From NCBI GenBank assembly GCA_036269435.1, contig DATASA010000032.1, forward strand, positions 1 to 6,942: DNA of 6,942 bases, given 5' to 3'. The notes beneath the pieces are model-generated. The model was not told the origin of the DNA. It saw nothing but the letters and a program-made list of their open reading frames with translations, and ran no database searches. Position 1 is the first letter of the stretch. Every line of letters begins with the position of its first letter. This DNA comes from CADCTB01 sp036269435. Lineage in GTDB: Bacteria; Actinomycetota; Acidimicrobiia; Acidimicrobiales; AC-14. Below are positions 5,644 through 6,942 of the stretch, one piece after another. Position numbers and translations under genes: made by a program.

Positions 5644-6183
5644 ATGCTGTACGCCTTTGGCTTCGAGCGGGTCGGGGTGGTGGTCGGCGACCTGTACTTC
5701 GTCAACCCCCGGCCCCAGCCCGGCCAAGAGGGGCCGGAACGCGGAGTGCGGGTCGAGCTGCGGACGCTGGAGCGCGGGCCGCTCCGGGGGTCGATCTACG
5801 CCGCGCAGCCCATCGCCGTCGACCGCCCGATCTGGCGGGTCGACCTGCTGGAATCGGTCGACAGCGCGCCCGGCAGCCTCGACCGCGCCCATCACCACCC
5901 CCGGTTCACGGACTGGGACCCCGGAGCGCGCCTCTTCGTGCCCGAGCTGTCGGCCGCGCCGCTCGACTGGCTCGCCTCCGAGCTGGCTGACCTCGACGCG
6001 GTGCTGGCCCGGGGCCTGGCGCCGGCGGGCACCGCAGGCCCGGGCGACGCTGCTGCGCTGCGGCAGGCGGTGCCGGAGATCGTCGACGTGACCCGCCGCC
6101 TCCTGGCCCGGGTCGCCGCCGGCGAGCTCGGCCGTCCCGACGACGACCGCGACCTCGTCAGCGCCCGGATCGGCTGGCTCTGA
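5644..6183 (+). CDS. Conserved-looking hypothetical protein, 179 residues
   Basis: I do not recognise a named family with certainty. The product is soluble, with no signal peptide or membrane segment. The first half looks like a compact beta-rich domain: LYAFGFERVGVVVGDLYFVN (residues 2-21, 20 residues), then VRVELRTLERGPLRGSIYAA (35-54) and PIWRVDLLESVD (62-73). It is followed by a distinctive histidine cluster, DRAHHHPRFTDWDPGARLF (80-98), which could bind metal or be a ligand site. The second half is two helices (about 105-124 and 135-160) linked by an Ala/Gly/Pro loop, ending with an acidic-basic DDDRDL segment. The start is fixed by GAGGAGGA 8 nt upstream. It is divergent from the zinc-ribbon gene (110 bp spacer) and convergent with the MOSC gene (24 bp). 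Ordered, alternating hydrophobic segments and a good ribosome site support a real gene; function is unassigned. Confidence 0.8.
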   Translation: MLYAFGFERVGVVVGDLYFVNPRPQPGQEGPERGVRVELRTLERGPLRGSIYAAQPIAVDRPIWRVDLLESVDSAPGSLDRAHHHPRFTDWDPGARLFVPELSAAPLDWLASELADLDAVLARGLAPAGTAGPGDAAALRQAVPEIVDVTRRLLARVAAGELGRPDDDRDLVSARIGWL

Positions 6184-6187
6184 TGGT

Positions 6188-6200
6188 CGTCGTGGCGACG
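6188..6200. terminator. Small hairpin between convergent genes
   Basis: CGTCG-TGG-CGACG is a perfect 5-bp inverted repeat with a 3-nt loop in the 24-bp gap between the 179-residue protein gene and the MOSC gene. It could help end transcription in both directions, but has no T-tract on either strand. Confidence 0.3.
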
Positions 6201-6207
6201 GGCCGGA

Positions 6208-6756
6208 TCACACCGGCGACAACCGTCGGTGGGGCATCGGCGGCAGGTCCACCCGGATCACGTCACCCCGGCGGACCTCCCCGCCGGCGACCACGACGCC
6301 CATGATCCCGGCCCTGCGAACGACGTTCCCGTCCTCGTCCCGTTCGAGCACGGCCCGCCGGAGGCCGGGCTGGACGCGCTCCAGCTGCTGACACGGGTTC
6401 CGCAGCCCGGTCACCTCCACCACGGCCTCGGCGCCGAGGCACAGGCGGGTCCCGACCGGAAGGCCCAGCAGGTCGACACCGCGCGTCGTCACGTTCTCGC
6501 CCATCTCACCAGGCAGGACCGCCAGTCCACGGGCCCGGAGCTCGTCGTGCAGCTCGGCGGGGATGAAGTGGACCTGGCGCAGGTTCGGCTGGGTCGGATC
6601 GCTGCGCACGCGGGATCGGTGCTTGACGGTCGGGCCGGCGTGGGCGTCGCCCTCGACGCCGAGGCCCTTCAGGAGCCGGATGCCCGCCGTCCGCTCAGCC
6701 TTTCTCAGCGTGTGCCCGGTACTGGCGTGCACCGACTCCACCCGACCGTCGTCCAC
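6208..6756 (-). CDS. MOSC domain-containing protein
   Basis: The 182-residue product is a stand-alone MOSC domain, the domain named for the C-terminus of molybdenum cofactor sulfurase and related to YiiM. Landmarks are GLGVEGDAHAG (31-41), LPGEMGENVTTRGVDLLGL (81-99), the strand GTRLCLG (102-108), and VTGLRNPCQQLERVQPG (115-131) with the conserved cysteine at C122. In the family this cysteine is thought to carry sulfur or take part in molybdenum cofactor-linked reduction of N-hydroxylated compounds; the substrate here is unknown. The C-terminal block AGIMGVVVAGGEVRRGDVI (149-167) is also typical. GTG at 6756-6754 is chosen because it gives the normal N-terminus; a second GTG five codons later (6741-6739) is possible. 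The ribosome site is weak (GGGTGG). The gene starts 46 bp after the tRNA-Lys on the same strand with no clear terminator between them. Confidence 0.9.
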   Translation of the reverse strand: MDDGRVESVHASTGHTLRKAERTAGIRLLKGLGVEGDAHAGPTVKHRSRVRSDPTQPNLRQVHFIPAELHDELRARGLAVLPGEMGENVTTRGVDLLGLPVGTRLCLGAEAVVEVTGLRNPCQQLERVQPGLRRAVLERDEDGNVVRRAGIMGVVVAGGEVRRGDVIRVDLPPMPHRRLSPV

Positions 6757-6802
6757 GCCACCCAGTGTGCGCGCTGATCGCGGCCGCCGTGTGCCGATTT
6801 CG

Positions 6803-6874
6803 TGGGCCGCCCGGGACTCGAACCCGGCCCAGAAGCTTAAAAGGCTCCCGCTCTACCAGATGAGCTAACGGCCC
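6803..6874 (-). tRNA. trnK: tRNA-Lys (anticodon UUU)
   Basis: The minus strand folds into a complete cloverleaf of 72 nt. The acceptor stem GGGCCGT pairs with GCGGCCC (last pair T-G) and has discriminator A. The D-arm is GCTC-ATCTGGTA-GAGC. The anticodon arm is GGAGC-CTTTTAA-GCTTC, with anticodon TTT at positions 34-36 and one G-T pair in the stem. The T-arm is CCGGG-TTCGAGT-CCCGG. The variable loop is only 4 nt (TGGG). CCA is not encoded: CGAAAT follows the discriminator, so CCA must be added by nucleotidyltransferase. It reads AAA and, by wobble, AAG codons. Confidence 0.95.
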
Positions 6875-6916
6875 AAGGACTGGTGCCTCGCCTGGCGCCA
6901 CCGCCCTGATCCCGCG

Positions 6917-6922
6917 ATCGTA
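6917..6922 (-). promoter_or_regulatory. Candidate -10 of the tRNA-Lys gene
   Basis: TACGAT on the minus strand lies about 42 nt before the mature tRNA 5' end, consistent with a short processed leader. The matching -35 would fall at or just beyond the right window edge, where a 10-bp palindrome CGGGATCCCG (6932-6941) sits. I see no gene in 6875-6942. Confidence 0.4.
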
Positions 6923-6942
6923 GGCCCTGACCGGGATCCCGA

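Noticed and set aside
3602..5644. 680-residue plus-strand open frame
   Set aside because: It covers the TIGR03086 gene out of frame and is antisense to the zinc-ribbon gene; its product is Arg/Gly repeat-like sequence created by reading KKA codons backwards.
6563..6868. Plus-strand open frame across the MOSC start and the tRNA
   Set aside because: It runs through a perfect tRNA-Lys cloverleaf on the opposite strand and has no protein motif.
6803..6942. tRNA gene as an integration site of a mobile element
   Set aside because: No integrase, no direct repeat of the tRNA 3' end, and the downstream gene is an ordinary MOSC gene; the other side lies outside the window.

Overview
The window is very GC-rich, gene-dense DNA with strong GC preference at third codon positions, GGAGG-type ribosome binding sites and GTG/TTG starts. 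Together with a near full-length match to S-(hydroxymethyl)mycothiol dehydrogenase, a TIGR03086/DinB-fold protein and a soluble DesA-type acyl-ACP desaturase, this points to an actinobacterium (Actinomycetota). An Acidimicrobiia-like lineage is possible, but the sequence alone does not decide it.

Layout, left to right. Positions 1-705 (minus) hold the N-terminal part of a phytoene-dehydrogenase-like FAD oxidoreductase that runs off the left edge. A 60-bp divergent spacer carries a near-identical 13-nt element in front of both flanking genes. Positions 766-2491 (plus) hold a phosphoribosyltransferase whose end overlaps by 11 bp the start of mscR, the mycothiol-dependent formaldehyde dehydrogenase. 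A short hairpin follows mscR, then a promoter-like segment with a perfect 7+7 inverted repeat between the putative -35 and -10. This leads into a second plus-strand unit (2585-4073): a di-iron acyl-ACP desaturase with a TTG start and, 10 bp later, a TIGR03086-family metal-binding protein. Converging on it is a 479-residue minus-strand protein (4094-5533) of low complexity with a histone-H1-like Ala/Lys/Pro tail and a C-terminal zinc ribbon. Divergent from that is an unrecognised 179-residue protein (5644-6183, plus). It converges on a MOSC-domain gene (6208-6756, minus), which lies 46 bp downstream of a tRNA-Lys(UUU) on the same strand (6803-6874).

How the genes may work together: mscR oxidises the formaldehyde-mycothiol adduct, and the TIGR03086 fold is related to mycothiol-dependent isomerases, so thiol chemistry is a loose theme. 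The desaturase unit probably serves membrane or mycolate-like fatty acid synthesis and may be controlled by a TetR-type repressor at the palindrome. The remaining genes look like ordinary chromosomal housekeeping or hypothetical genes. I see no phage, transposon, CRISPR, toxin-antitoxin or defence module. The least explained items are the zinc-ribbon/H1-like protein, the 179-residue protein, the symmetric element in the 706-765 spacer, and the phosphoribosyltransferase-mscR coupling.
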